Assembly (NCBI GenBank): GCA_029990175.1
Contig: JARKIP010000064.1
Span: 10,620,001-10,684,000 of the forward strand
DNA from: Petunia secreta
Lineage: Eukaryota; Streptophyta; Magnoliopsida; Solanales; Solanaceae
Direction of reading: 5' to 3'
Length of the DNA stretch: 64,000 nucleotides
Below the pieces are notes generated by a model that saw only the letters and a list, made by a program, of their open reading frames with translations, had not been told where the DNA came from and did not search any database. Positions within the stretch are counted from its first letter, which is position 1; each line of letters begins with the position of its first letter. Position numbers and translations under genes: made by a program. Positions 45,703 to 56,275 of this stretch are shown here, one piece after another.

Positions 45703-45776
45703 TGTCTGTTGTGGGATTCGAACCCACAGCCGCGAAGTTGAAAAACTTCGAGCTCTGCCAGTTGAGCTAAATGGAT
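45703..45776 (-). tRNA. tRNA-like sequence (probably a decayed tRNA, Lys- or Glu-like)
   Basis: On the minus strand: D arm TAGCTCAACTGGCAGAGC (an A-box), anticodon stem CGAAG/CTTCG and T arm GTGGGTTCGAATCCCAC (a B-box, perfect 5 bp stem). The anticodon loop has 8 bases (TTTTTCAA) instead of 7, so identity is ambiguous between TTT (Lys) and TTC (Glu). The acceptor stem pairs at only four of seven positions. Function as a tRNA is doubtful. It sits 110 bp from the end of the Tat pol gene. Confidence 0.5.
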
Positions 45777-45886
45777 CTGACCTTGTTCAGGTCGTTAGTA
45801 CCATTTAGAGGGAATATATAGTAAGAGTAAGAACTTTCATGTAAAGATAAAAAGGTAAGTGTAGAGTAACTAACCGTTTTTATCAC

Positions 45887-47290
45887 CTAGAAGTGATACC
45901 TTTTGAGGTGAACCACATTCCAACTGTTCGGGACAATCGAACCGTCTGGTCGTGCCAAGCGGTAAGACCCCTTGCCGACCGAAGCAACCACTTTGTAGGG
46001 TCCTTTCCAGTTAGGGCCAAGTTTCCCCGAATTTGTCTCTTGTGTGCTCTGGGAGACTTTTCTGAGTACAAAGTCCCCGACTTGGAAGCTTCGTACACGC
46101 AGTCCCCGATTGTAGTATTTTTCGACCCGTTCTTTTTGTGCAACCACTCGTACGAGGGCGAGTTCTCTGCGTTCTTCGAGAAGATCCAGCTCTTCGGACA
46201 GGTTAACTGAGTTTGATTCCTCAGTGGCATGCGCATATCCCAGACTAGGTTCTCCTATCTCGACTGGGATCAGAGCGTCTGCGCCATATACCAATGAGTA
46301 AGGAGTCTCCCCGGTACTCATTTTTACTGTGGTGCGATAAGCCCACAATACTCTAGGTAGCTCTTCTACCCAACATCCCTTTGCCTGCTCGAGGCGCTTT
46401 TTAAGAGATTCAACAATGATCTTGTTGGTAGATTCAGCCTGCCCGTTGGCGACAGGGTGATATGGAGAAGAAGTGATCCTCTTAATGCGTAAATCGTCAA
46501 GGAACCTAGTCACTTTCTGGCCGACGAACTGCGGGCCATTATCCATGACTATTTCCTTAGGTGCTCCAAAGCGACATACGACAAAGCGCCAGAGAAAATC
46601 GACAACCTCTGTTTGCCGTATCTTTGAATATGCTGCTGCTTCGACCCACTTTGTGAAATAATCAGTTATGATTAGTAAGAAACGCATCCCCCTCGGTGCC
46701 GTGGGAAGGGGACCAACAATGTTCATTCCCCATTTCATGAAGGGCCACGGGGAGATTATTGAATGCAATGGTTCGGCTGGCTGATGAAGAAGATGGGCAA
46801 ACCTCTGACATTTGTCACATTTCTTGACAAACTCATTTGCATCTTTCTCCATTTTGTCCCAATAATAGCCTGCGCGTATCAACTTACGGGTTAATGCCTT
46901 ACCTCCGGAATGATTTCCGCAACAGCCTTCGTGGACTTCTCTCATCACGTAATTAGTCTGATTTGGTCCAAGACATTTCGCAAGGGGCCCTGCGAACATC
47001 TTCCGGTACAGCTCGCCATTGAGGATGGTGTATCGGGCAGCTTTTACTCGGAGTTTACGAGCAGCCTTTGCATCTGCGGGCAGAGTCCCATGGATAAGAT
47101 AATTTGTTATCTCATTCCTCCAGTCCCAGGTAGTGCTGACGGCGTTGACTTCAAACTTTTCCCTGTCCATGGTCGTGTAGAGAAGTTGAACGATAGCTGA
47201 AGAGCTGGCTGCCCCTACTTTCGCAACCGATCCCATGTTTGCAAGAGCATCAGCCTCGTGATTCTCTTCCTGTGGAATCTGAATTGCTTC
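45887..47290 (-). pseudogene. pol: Tat pol: end of second RNase H, and integrase
   Basis: Continues in frame after the TAG at 47291-47293 with QIPQEENHEADALANMGS (end of the second RNase H). The integrase zinc finger runs from REVHEGCCGNHSGGK to CDKCQRF. The catalytic core reads KWGMNIVGPLP where the family has Asp (D to N; codon at 46721-46723), then VMDNGPQFVG and ANGQAESTNKII, which keep the other Asp and the Glu. The C-terminus FVLRKVSQ to GPYKVVASVGKGSYRL ends at LKRYHF. One catalytic Asp is missing, so the integrase is probably dead. Confidence 0.9.
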
Positions 47291-49144
47291 CTAGTCGTCG
47301 AACTGTGCCAAGAGTTCTTTCACTCGGCCGAGGTACGCCTGCATCCTGGGCTCTCGTGCAACGAAACCTCCATTGATCTGATTGATCACTAACTGAGAAT
47401 CGCTTTTTAGTTTGACTATGGTTGCCCCATAGTTCAGTGCCAGTTCTAATCCTGCAATAACGGCCTTATTGTTAGTAATGAAGGGACATTTGATAGCTTG
47501 CCTTACCGTCTCTCCGGATGGGGCAACGAGGACCAATCCGAGTCCTGACCCTTTTACACTCGAGGAACCGTCCGTATGGAGGATCCAAGTGGCCGGAGCC
47601 TGCCCTGCATAGAGAATGGCTTCTTTCTCTGCCTCAGGATATATATTTATGCTGAAGTCTGCCACGAAGTCTGCCAAGACTTGTGACTTTATTGCTACCC
47701 TGGGCTGATAAGTGATATCAAATTCAGACAATTCTATGGCCCATTTCACCAATCTTCCTGAAAACTCTGGTTTGTGCAGGACATTTCGTAGAGGAAAAGT
47801 AGTAACCACAACTATCGAATGACTTTGAAAGTATGGGCGTAATTTTCGAGCAGCAGTTACTAGAGCTAACGCCAATTTTTCTAAAGGTTGATAGCGGGTT
47901 TCTGCATCAATTAGAGCTTTGCTAACGTAGTAGATGGGAAGTTGTTTACCTTTTTCTTCTCGAACTAGTACAGCGCTTACCGATGACTCTGAGACTGCCA
48001 GATAGATTAGTAGCTGCTCACCTTCCACAGGTGTGGTAAATAGCGGAGGATTGGATAGATATTTCTTTAGATCCCTCAACGCCTGCTGACATTCGGGAGT
48101 CCATTCGAACTCCTTATTTTGTTTTAAGACATCGAAGAAACTTTTGCAACGATCAGATGACCGGGAAATGAATCTGCGTAGAGCAGCTACTCTCCCCGTT
48201 AGTCGCATGACCTCTTTCTTATCGCGAAGTACGTCTGGGATTGACTCGATAGCTTTAATTTGAGCGGGATTGACTTCAATGCCTCGCTGAGAGACAATGA
48301 ACCCCAGAAATTTTCCCGATCCAACTCCGAAAGCGCATTTCTCTGGATTCAACTTCATGTTATATTGATCCAAAATCCGGAAAGCTTCTTTCAGATGCGC
48401 CAGATGGTCTTCTGCCCGTTTGGATTTTATCAGCATGTCGTCAATGTACACTTCCATAGTCTTTCCGATATGGTTGTGGAACATTCGATTGACTAGACGC
48501 TGATAGGTTGCACCTGCATTTTTTAATCCAAATGGCATAACTTTATAACAATACGTACCTCGACAGGTTATGAATGCCGTTTTTTCCTGGTCTCCAGGGT
48601 CCATCAGTATCTGGTTGTATCCGGAGTACGCGTCGAGGAAGGTTAACACTTCGTGCCCGGCTGTTCCATCGATCAGCTGATCTATCCTGGGAAGGGGATA
48701 TGAATCATTCGGACAGGCTTTGTTCAGATCTGTGAAGTCGATGCAGACTCGCCACTTGCCGTTCTTCTTAGGTACGACAACCACGTTGGCTAACCAGTCT
48801 GGGTATTTGACTTCACGTACTGAACTGATCTTTAACAACCGATCGACCTCGTCATTGATTACCTGATTTCGGAAAGCTCCTTGCTGGCGCGTCTTTTGTT
48901 TTACCGGGCGGTGGTAAGGATCAACGTCCAACCTGTGAGTAATGATGTCAGGAGAAATACCTGTCATATCTGCATGGGACCAGGCGAATGTTGTATGCCA
49001 CTCCTTGAGGAATCGCAGGATATCTCCCCGCAGGCGTTCACTCAGTTCAGTTTCCAAATACACCTTTTGCTCTGGTTTATCAGCGAACAGCTCTTCGGGT
49101 TCCAGAGCTTCTACTGTTGGCATGTGGTTTTCTTTCTCATCCAT
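47291..49144 (-). pseudogene. pol: Tat pol: reverse transcriptase and dual RNase H
   Basis: RT blocks: NVVVVPKKNGKWRVCIDF, FLDAYSGYNQI, MPFGLKNAGATYQRLV and catalytic EVYIDDMLIKSK. The first RNase H (LIYLAVSESSVSAVLV to ADFVADF) has lost the usual first Asp (AVSE). The second RNase H starts WILHTDGSSSVKGSGLG and has LKSDSQLVINQI. Between them, NNKAVIAGLELAL lacks the four residues around the catalytic Glu that family members show (NNEAEYEA). A 12-base deletion between short direct repeats would explain this. The frame ends at TAG 47291-47293. Confidence 0.92.
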
Positions 49145-49216
49145 CTTGGCGATGAACTCCGGGACTTCGTACTTAATCTCCTCAGGTGTAGTATTCGGCC
49201 CCGGGTGCTGTAATTG

Positions 49217-49631
49217 CTATTTGTTTTCCTCGGGTAGTTTGAGGGCTACCGAGTAACAATCTCGTGCAGTGTGTTGCTCTCTTCGGACTTCACGTATTCC
49301 CCACTCGGATGGGAACTTCAACACCTGGTGATAGGTAGAAGGGACGACTTGCATGTCGTGGATCCATGGTCTGCCCAGAATGATGTTGTAGGCTAGATCA
49401 ACATCGACAACATGAAAAATCGTCTCCTTTGCTACCCCCTCAGCTAGAGTCATCAAGGTAATATCCCCGAGAGTCTTTTCGCTCGAATTGTTGAAACCGT
49501 AGAGAACTCGAGATACTGGCACAATCTTATCTGCTAGCTGCATTTCAATTACAACTCGCGACTGGATAATATTCGCAGAGCTGCCCGCATCGATGAGTAC
49601 TCTCTTCACGTCGAACTCCGCTACTCGTAAC
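49217..49631 (-). pseudogene. Tat aspartic protease, cut by the Ogre insertion
   Basis: The active site is VLIDAGSSANII, with DAG in place of DSG/DTG; the flap and final motif (NIILGRPWIHDMQ) are present. The frame is open at its N-terminal side up to 49631 (LRVAEFDVKR), where the Ogre LTR begins, so the gene is interrupted rather than starting here. It ends at TAG 49217-49219, after which the frame continues openly into RT. The two TAGs are the only chain breaks between here and 45887. Confidence 0.9.
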
Positions 49632-50203
49632 TGTAATCACCTAATTTTGGCACAAAATATCAAAAATAGCTCAAAATAGCCGAGCTGACATTTTAGGATC
49701 ATTGCCGAATTTTTCTAGAATTTTATCTTTTGTTTTAGCTAAAATTTGCCATTTAAATGATAACAGTAATAAAAAAAAAATTAAATTAAATTAATTAAAA
49801 TACTTGTTATGTGTTTTATGATTTTAATTATAGTAATGTTGTAATTTGTGTAGCTTTAATTGTTAGTTTATTGTTCAATGCTTTAATTTGTTTGGAACTC
49901 TAGTTGGCTATTTTGTGAATAAAAACCAAGCAATCAGCCCATTCGTGCAACCCAATCCCCCTTGCAACCCGGCCCACTTTCATGGTATATAAGTATTTTC
50001 TTTGCCATTTTTGGCATTCTAACACACAACACTCAAAAATAGAGGAACCCTTGCCAATTTCTCCTCTCACCACCGGAATTCGCCTCCCACGGCGGAGCCA
50101 CCGTGCCGCCGCCGCCGGCCACCACCTCCGGTGGCCGGAAAAATACAAAAAGTACACCATCCGATAGATCTTGACTTCCTTGTTCCATTTCCACCATTGA
50201 CGC
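49632..50203 (+). repeat. Truncated Ogre LTR
   Basis: Starts TGTAATCACCTAATTTTGG like 52464 and follows it to the common TTTCCACCATTGA; only a few single-base differences were noticed. The junction near 50203 is with unrelated sequence. Confidence 0.9.
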
Positions 50204-51154
50204 AAAACTTGCGTTTAAGTTTGCGGCCAACATCAAAGGAAATTTAGATCCCCCTTTCATGCTAAACTGGGGCAGAAGTTTGTTTTTATTTTATTTCATA
50301 AATAAAATAAAAACAAACTTCTATAATTTTTGTATCATCTATTCACATTTTTCAAGAGATGTTGGTGTTGTAAATTGAAAAAAAAAAAAAAAAGAAGAGA
50401 ATAGAAAGAAGTCTTGTCGGTGAAAACCTGAGAAGGCGCCGCAAGACAAACAGTGAGGAAAAAGATTAAAGAGAGAGGCTAGTTGGCGAAAACCCGAAAG
50501 GGCGCTGCTAGTCGACTTGAGGGTCACCTCAACTTGGTTATGGTTTGATATCTTCCGTGGAGCAACTCTCAACAAACAAGTGGTACTGGTCGGACGATGT
50601 CATCCAAGATACATGTCATGATCATCAAGGCCGCCAGTATATTGCCAGATAAGTTTCCCTTTTCAGAAAGACGTTCCCTGTCCAAACGACTTTCGCCCTT
50701 AAACTTTTTATTCCATTTTGTACATCTTGCCTCATCGTTATTTCCTCGACCTTTCGGCGCTAACCTCACATGAGCAACAAAAGAAAATTGCAAAATTCTG
50801 TCTTTCAGGATTCAGGTTTAATTCCAGCGAGCAGGGCACACCCTCGACAATGGAAAGTTCTCAGCAAGTCATGATCAACATTGATAATTGGAGCCCAGCA
50901 CCGCACATCAGGCCGGAAGGACGACATACCAAAATTGTATCATGAAAAGTGGATATGTTTGGGAGAAGCTTTAGGCATTGTTCACCCCACATGTACTGTG
51001 AAGAATAGAACAAAAGTCATTAAGCTTATTTGCAAGATCCAAAACAGGGTGTATCCACGACGCAGAAAGTAAGTATGACATTTGCTATGTTGCCAAGAAA
51101 GAGCTAGGACCACTTGAATTGGGGTAGTTGCACCAGATATCAGACGGAACTCCA

Positions 51155-51900
51155 TTCTCTCCTCGAGTCAATTCCCGCTAAAAGATAGCGTCATTTCCTT
51201 CCCACGTCAAGATCTGCTAAAAGATAGCGATCACTTCTTTTTCGAGTCAGTTCGCTCAAAGACAGCGTCATTTCCTTTTCATGTCAGGATCTGCTAAAAG
51301 ATAGCGATCATTTCCTTTTCGAGTCAGTTCGCTCAAAGATAGCGTCATTTCCTTTCCGTGTCAAGATCTGCTCAAAGATAGCGATCATTTCCTTTTCGAG
51401 TTAGTTTCGCTCAAAGATAGCGTCATTTCTATTCCATTGTCAAGATCTGCTAAAAGATAGCGATCATTTCTCTTTAGAGTCAATCTCGCTCAAAGATAGC
51501 GTCATTTCCTTTCCATGTCAAGATCTGCTAAAAGATAGCGATCATTTCTTTTCCGAGTCAATTTCGCTCAAAGATAGCGATCATCTCCTTTCGAGTCAAT
51601 CCCGCTAAAAGATAGCGTCATTTCCTTTCCGTGTCAAGATCTGCTAAAAGATAGCGATCATTTCTTTTTCGAGTCAGTTTCGCTAAAAGATAGCGATCAT
51701 TTCCTTTTCGAGTCAGTTTCGCTCAAAGATAGCGTCATTTCTTTTCCATATCAAGATCTGCTAAGAGATAGCGATCATTTTCCTTTCAAGTCAGTTTCGC
51801 TAGAAGATAGCACTCACATTTAGTTCAAGTCATTTGCGCTCAAAGATAGCAACCACTTCCTTTTCAAGTTAGTCCAGCTCCAGGATAGCAACCATCCCCA
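51155..51900 (+). repeat. Tandem array of 40-45 bp units in the Ogre 3' region
   Basis: About 17 units, each ending in a core like GCTAAAAGATAGCG or GCTCAAAGATAGCG. Two versions alternate: one with GTGTCAAGATCTGCT and one with CGAGTCAGTTTCGCT, making a higher-order unit near 85 bp. Later units (51780 onward) decay. Confidence 0.9.
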
Positions 51901-52450
51901 GTTTCAAGTCGAGACCTGCTTGAAACAGATGCGACCATTTCAAGTTTCAGATGGTGCTTGCCCCTACAACGGGCGATGAAGTTGTTCTTTCGAGCCAAAA
52001 TTCACCTCAAGGAAGCATGAAGAGTAGTCTAGGAATTGTAATTTTACATTTTTCCTTGTATTTCCATTCCTTGTAAAGCAACGACCACCAGCAAACGACT
52101 AGTACTCAGCAACGACAGCCTTTGTGTGCCTAAGAGTGTCTAGTATCAGCCTCAAGTGTGTCTAGAAGAGTCTCTAGTTTGTCCTAAGAAGTCTAGAGTG
52201 TCTAGGGTTGTCTTAGTTGAGTCTTAGCGAGTCTAGTGTGTCTGTTTGAATGCGGTAGTCCCAGCTACCGCACGTGAGGAACTACACTGACCTGATTCCT
52301 TAGTCCAGGGATATGTAGGTAGCCTTGGTTTTGGGTTAGAGCCAAACAGTCAAGGTACGGTCGCCTTTTTGCATGCTCTTGGCTAGAACCAAAGAGCCAA
52401 AATTAGTTGTCGATTACGTCTTTGTCCGAAAACTCTTCATGTTCCCGAAC

Positions 52451-52463
52451 AAAGAGGGGCAAC
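52451..52463 (+). promoter_or_regulatory. Polypurine tract before the Ogre LTR
   Basis: AAAGAGGGGCAAC ends at the base before LTR start TGTAATC. It shows that the LTR at 52464 once served as a 3' LTR for the upstream segment. Confidence 0.75.
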
Positions 52464-55400
52464 TGTAATCACCTAATTTTGGCACAAAATATCAAAAATA
52501 GCTCAAAATAGCCGAGCTGACATTTTAGGATCATTGCCGAATTTTTCTAGAATTTTATCTTTTGTTTTAGCTAAAATTTGCCATTTAAATGATAACAATA
52601 ATAAAAAAAAAATAAATTAAATTAATTAAAATACTTGTTATGTGTTTTATGATTTTAATTATAGTAATGTTGTAATTTGTGTAGCTTTAATTGTTAGTTT
52701 ATTGTTCAATGCTTTAATTTGTTTGGAACTCTAGTTGGCTATTTTGTGAATAAAAACCAAGCAATCAGCCCATTCGTGCAACCCAATCCCCCTTGCAACC
52801 CGGCCCACTTTCATGGTATATAAGTATTTTCTTTGCCATTTTTGGCATTCTAACACACAACACTCAAAAATAGAGGAACCCTTGCCAATTTCTCCTCTCA
52901 CCACCGGAATTCGCCTCCCACGGCGGAGCCACCGTGCCGCCGCCGCCGGCCACCACCTCCGGTGGCCGGAAAAATACAAAAAGTACACCATCCGATAGAT
53001 CTTGACTTCCTTGTTCCATTTCCACCATTGATTTTTGCAAAGGAGTGACTAATTCCCGTAGATCGATGGTCAAAGCTTCGGTCAAAGTTGGAAATCCGGC
53101 CACTTTTAATTTTTCCGGTGAGTTTTCTTGTTCTTTTCTCTTCCCTTTACTCCCCTCTATCTCTCCCACATCCCATCTCCCAATACCCCATCCCCTTTGC
53201 CCCCCGTTTCTTCTCCCCTGTCCCGTTCCTGTTTTCCTTCCCTTTTCTGATTTTTTCTTTTTCCTTCTATTTCTGTTTGTGATGTTGAAAATGGGAGTAT
53301 GGTGCTTGTTTTTTGGTTATGGGGGGGGGGGGGGGGGGCTGTTATGGTTCATTTGAGAATGTGATGGTGATGTTTCGGATGTGAGGCAGTGAGGGCGTAG
53401 CGAGGCGGGAACTGTGTCGATTTTGAATCCGAGAGCTGTGATGGTTTTTTGTTCAGTTTTGTTTTGTGGAGATAACTGTTCGAGTACGAGGGAGGCTGCG
53501 AGTCTATGATGCTGACAGTGATCGAATTGATGTAGCGGCTGTGGTGGTGGTTTGTTTAGCGAGCGATGGTGCTATTGATTAACAATGAAGGACAGCCTTG
53601 GTAGTGAGTTTGCAAAATTGATGTCGCCTGGAACTGAAGCGACACAGGGAAGCGTTAAATACGACAGTGATCGAGTCGTAAGCTTTTCTTTTAACTCGTC
53701 TGATTGTTTAGTTTAGATCATGTTGTTAATTAGATTTTTGGTCATAGGGAAAACCACGTCCAAATGTATGCATATGTTCGTGTGAATAAAAATGTTCAGT
53801 GAGTAGTTCTGGATTCAAACGTGTGTTTGTTTTCGTCTTAAAATTTTTTTTAGGAGACGTAGGCTTTGTCGCTTCCCAATCATATATGAATTTGTTTCAA
53901 TACTTTCAAAATGGAATCTGTTTAGTACACTGTTCATGGTGACTGCTATGAAAGTTTTTGCTGATCAAGTAGTGTATGTACTAGTTTATTTGGTACGTTA
54001 AAATGTTTCCTGTTTAGCATGAGTTAGTGTTTCTCTTGTTTCAAGTTAATGTCCAACCATGGGATGAGTTTTGCTAGCTTAGGTTTGTTTGTTTCTTGCT
54101 TTTGAACTTAGTTTGGAATCTGGTTAGCTTTAGTATAGTTTAATTAGTATATAAGGTTTGTAGGCTAGAAATAGTTTTTCCTCAATTATTTAGTTATTAG
54201 GTTGGATTTAGTGTTAAGTCTTTTAAAAGAAAATCTGAAAATTTTAGTTTGAAAAATTCAAAACAAGTGCTGAAATTTGTAAGATGAAAAATCAAAATAA
54301 GTCAATATGTTGGGTAGAGTGTGCTAGCATAAATAGGGAAATTTTCAGCTTTTACTTTTTGGTTGGTGAGAGGGTATAGCACAAAAATGGAAATGCAAAT
54401 CTTTTGCATTAATGAGTGTTGGTTTTTGCACCAACAGCCCATTTTTCCTTCCTTTTTTTACTTTAACTTTTCCCCTTTTTTACTTTCATCTCATCTCCTA
54501 TATATACTAGCATTTACTACACAACTACACACACATTAACTCTCTCAACCACTAAAAAAAAAACAAAAATTTCCAGATCTGAAATTTTAAAAGAAAAGAG
54601 TCTATCCTAAGTTTTTAAGCAAGGTTTAAGGTTTTGGAATAGAGTTAGAAGGGGTATCTAGTTGCTGTCTGCTGGGCTCTCTTTTGGTTCTCTGTTTGCT
54701 GTTGCTTGATTACATTGGGCTGTTGGCTTGGGTTTTTTCCTTTTGTTCAGCTTGAGGAACTATTGCACAAATAGGTAAACACAACTACCTATGTATTTTA
54801 ATGTTTGAAAAAACCATATGTCTAGTATTAAGGAAAAATCCTGTTCATATATGTATGCGTAGTTTATTAATTTCCCATGTGATAAAGTACAAAGTTGGTA
54901 TTGTTGTTTTAGCATGTTTTCATTCATTTTTACTAGTTCATGAGTTTTTTTTTTGTAAACTGTATGTATGTCAAAGAAATGAAATGGTTGAAACAAATGA
55001 AATATGTCTTGAAGTTTTGAGATTAGTGCCAAAATTCCTTTTTTTTTTTCCATGAAAAACTGAATTTATTATGCTAAACAGTAGCAAGAATTAAAGCTAT
55101 ACCAAAGTCGAGAGTAGATCTGCAAACAAAGGAGAAAAATCGTACCAAATGCAAAGATAATTCTGAAATAAGTCTAACATGCCAGAATGAGTACAAAAAA
55201 TAAAAAATTAAAGGAAAAGGGATATCTGGTGTAAAGTCCATAAAAATGAGATTGTGCCTGTAACTGTTTCAAAAGGCCCATCTGTAACATGAGGAATTTG
55301 GACATCTTTTGCAAAACTATATAAAAATAAGCTGTTTGCTGCAAATATATGTGAGAAATCAAAACATACAGGAGCGGGCCTAAAACTTTTAAATCTTGAT

Positions 55401-56254
55401 CCAAATAAAATCTAACCTTCAATTTATAGCCGCAACCAATGGTGAAAGAGCCGCGAATATTTAATTATGTTTGTAAATTAGTTTTCTCTTTATAGATTGA
55501 AGTATCTTGTTTTGACTCTCAAACCCACTTCAAAAGTTCTCAATAATGTAAATATTATACTTTCAAAAAATAAAATGCTTAGACTAGCTCAAATTAATGT
55601 GTGACGTCTATATGGAGACTGGTATATATTAGAGATTCGAGCGGGTGTGCCTGCGCGAAAATGTTCGGCCGAGTTGCTGAAACAAAAAAATATACAATAA
55701 AAAAAAAATGAGAAAAATAATAAGTCCAAGCGTAGCAAAGGAAACAAATAAAGGCAATATACAACTCACCTTTTATTAATAGCTCCGATAAAATCAATTA
55801 ATTTCTTTTAAGTAGACCAGTCATCTGTGAGGCTGGAAAGGCGTAATATATTTTAGCTATCATGAATTAAAGTGTTAATCCGTCCGATCTTCCGTGAAGT
55901 TGGATAAGAATAACACTTTAAATTTTTCTGAATTAAAGTTTAAATCCAAATCAAACGGCAAAAATAATACAACCATATTTAATAAATTAAAATTGCGACA
56001 ATAAAGCAAACTGTGCTCGGCACAGGACTCGAGGGTGCCTAATACCTTCCCGAGAGTCAACCGAGATCCTTACCCGGAACTCTGACGCAGACCACTAAAC
56101 GAGTCATAGGTGTTCTAAGGTACCTTTTGGTGACTTGGCACACCTTTGAACTATGTCAAGTGGCGACTCCGTAAATCTCAATAATTTTGTACCTTTAAAA
56201 CACCTAAGTCACAACCTACCTTTTATTTATTTTAGTAAATTTTAGGGCGTGACA
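52464..56254 (+). repeat. LTR of the Ogre element (3,791 bp)
   Basis: TGTAATCACC to GGGCGTGACA. Contains a long G-run (about 53320-53338) and a TATA-like CTATATATAC at about 54498, followed within 30 bp by CACAACTACACACA as a likely start region. Short ORFs inside are not supported as genes. Confidence 0.88.
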
Positions 56255-56257
56255 GCT

Positions 56258-56275
56258 TGGCGACTCCGCTGGGGA
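56258..56275 (+). promoter_or_regulatory. Primer binding site complementary to tRNA-Arg
   Basis: TGGCGACTCCGCTGGGGA, three bases after the LTR, pairs with the 3' end of a plant tRNA-Arg. Use of tRNA-Arg is characteristic of Ogre elements. Confidence 0.88.

Larger units (their letters stand above)
40973..49631 (-). mobile_element. Ty3/gypsy element, Tat lineage, with antisense gene (5' part outside window)
   Basis: Minus-strand protease, RT, RNase H, second (archaeal-type) RNase H and integrase occupy 49631-45887. Two RNase H domains in tandem are the hallmark of the Tat lineage. A gene in the opposite direction lies between pol and the 3' LTR, as is known for some Tat elements. Gag and the 5' LTR would lie beyond 49631, where the Ogre insertion cuts the protease gene. 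The low-coordinate boundary is uncertain. Confidence 0.85.
49632..52463 (+). mobile_element. Deletion derivative of the Ogre element (partial LTR plus 3' region)
   Basis: Starts with 572 bp identical in layout to the start of the LTR at 52464, then jumps to internal 3' sequence that ends in a polypurine tract at the next LTR. The remaining LTR, primer site and all genes are missing between. Together with the full LTR and internal region that follow, it forms LTR-fragment, 3' region, LTR, internal, as expected after recombination between tandem or overlapping copies. Confidence 0.7.
50204..52463 (+). other. Ogre 3' internal region (untranslated)
   Basis: No coding region recognised. Contains two related segments with GGCGAAAACC and AAGGCGC near 50418 and 50487, the tandem array at 51155-51900, many GTGTCTAG-type motifs at 52130-52250, and a CCTGATTCC plus GGTACGGTCGCC segment before the polypurine tract AAAGAGGGG. 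Such segments are typical of the region between pol and the 3' LTR in Ogre/TatV elements, as I recall it. Confidence 0.6.

Noticed and set aside
50033..50260. Minus-strand Gly/Arg-rich ORFs near 50000 and 52850
   Set aside because: They are present twice because the LTR start is duplicated; composition comes from a GCC repeat and there is no homology.
51155..51900. CRISPR-like array
   Set aside because: Plant nuclear context, repeats without unique spacers, no cas genes; it is an ordinary tandem array.
53045..53356. ORF of about 100 codons after the truncated LTR homology
   Set aside because: It lies in the Ogre LTR, is Pro/Phe-rich from a pyrimidine tract, and has no domain.
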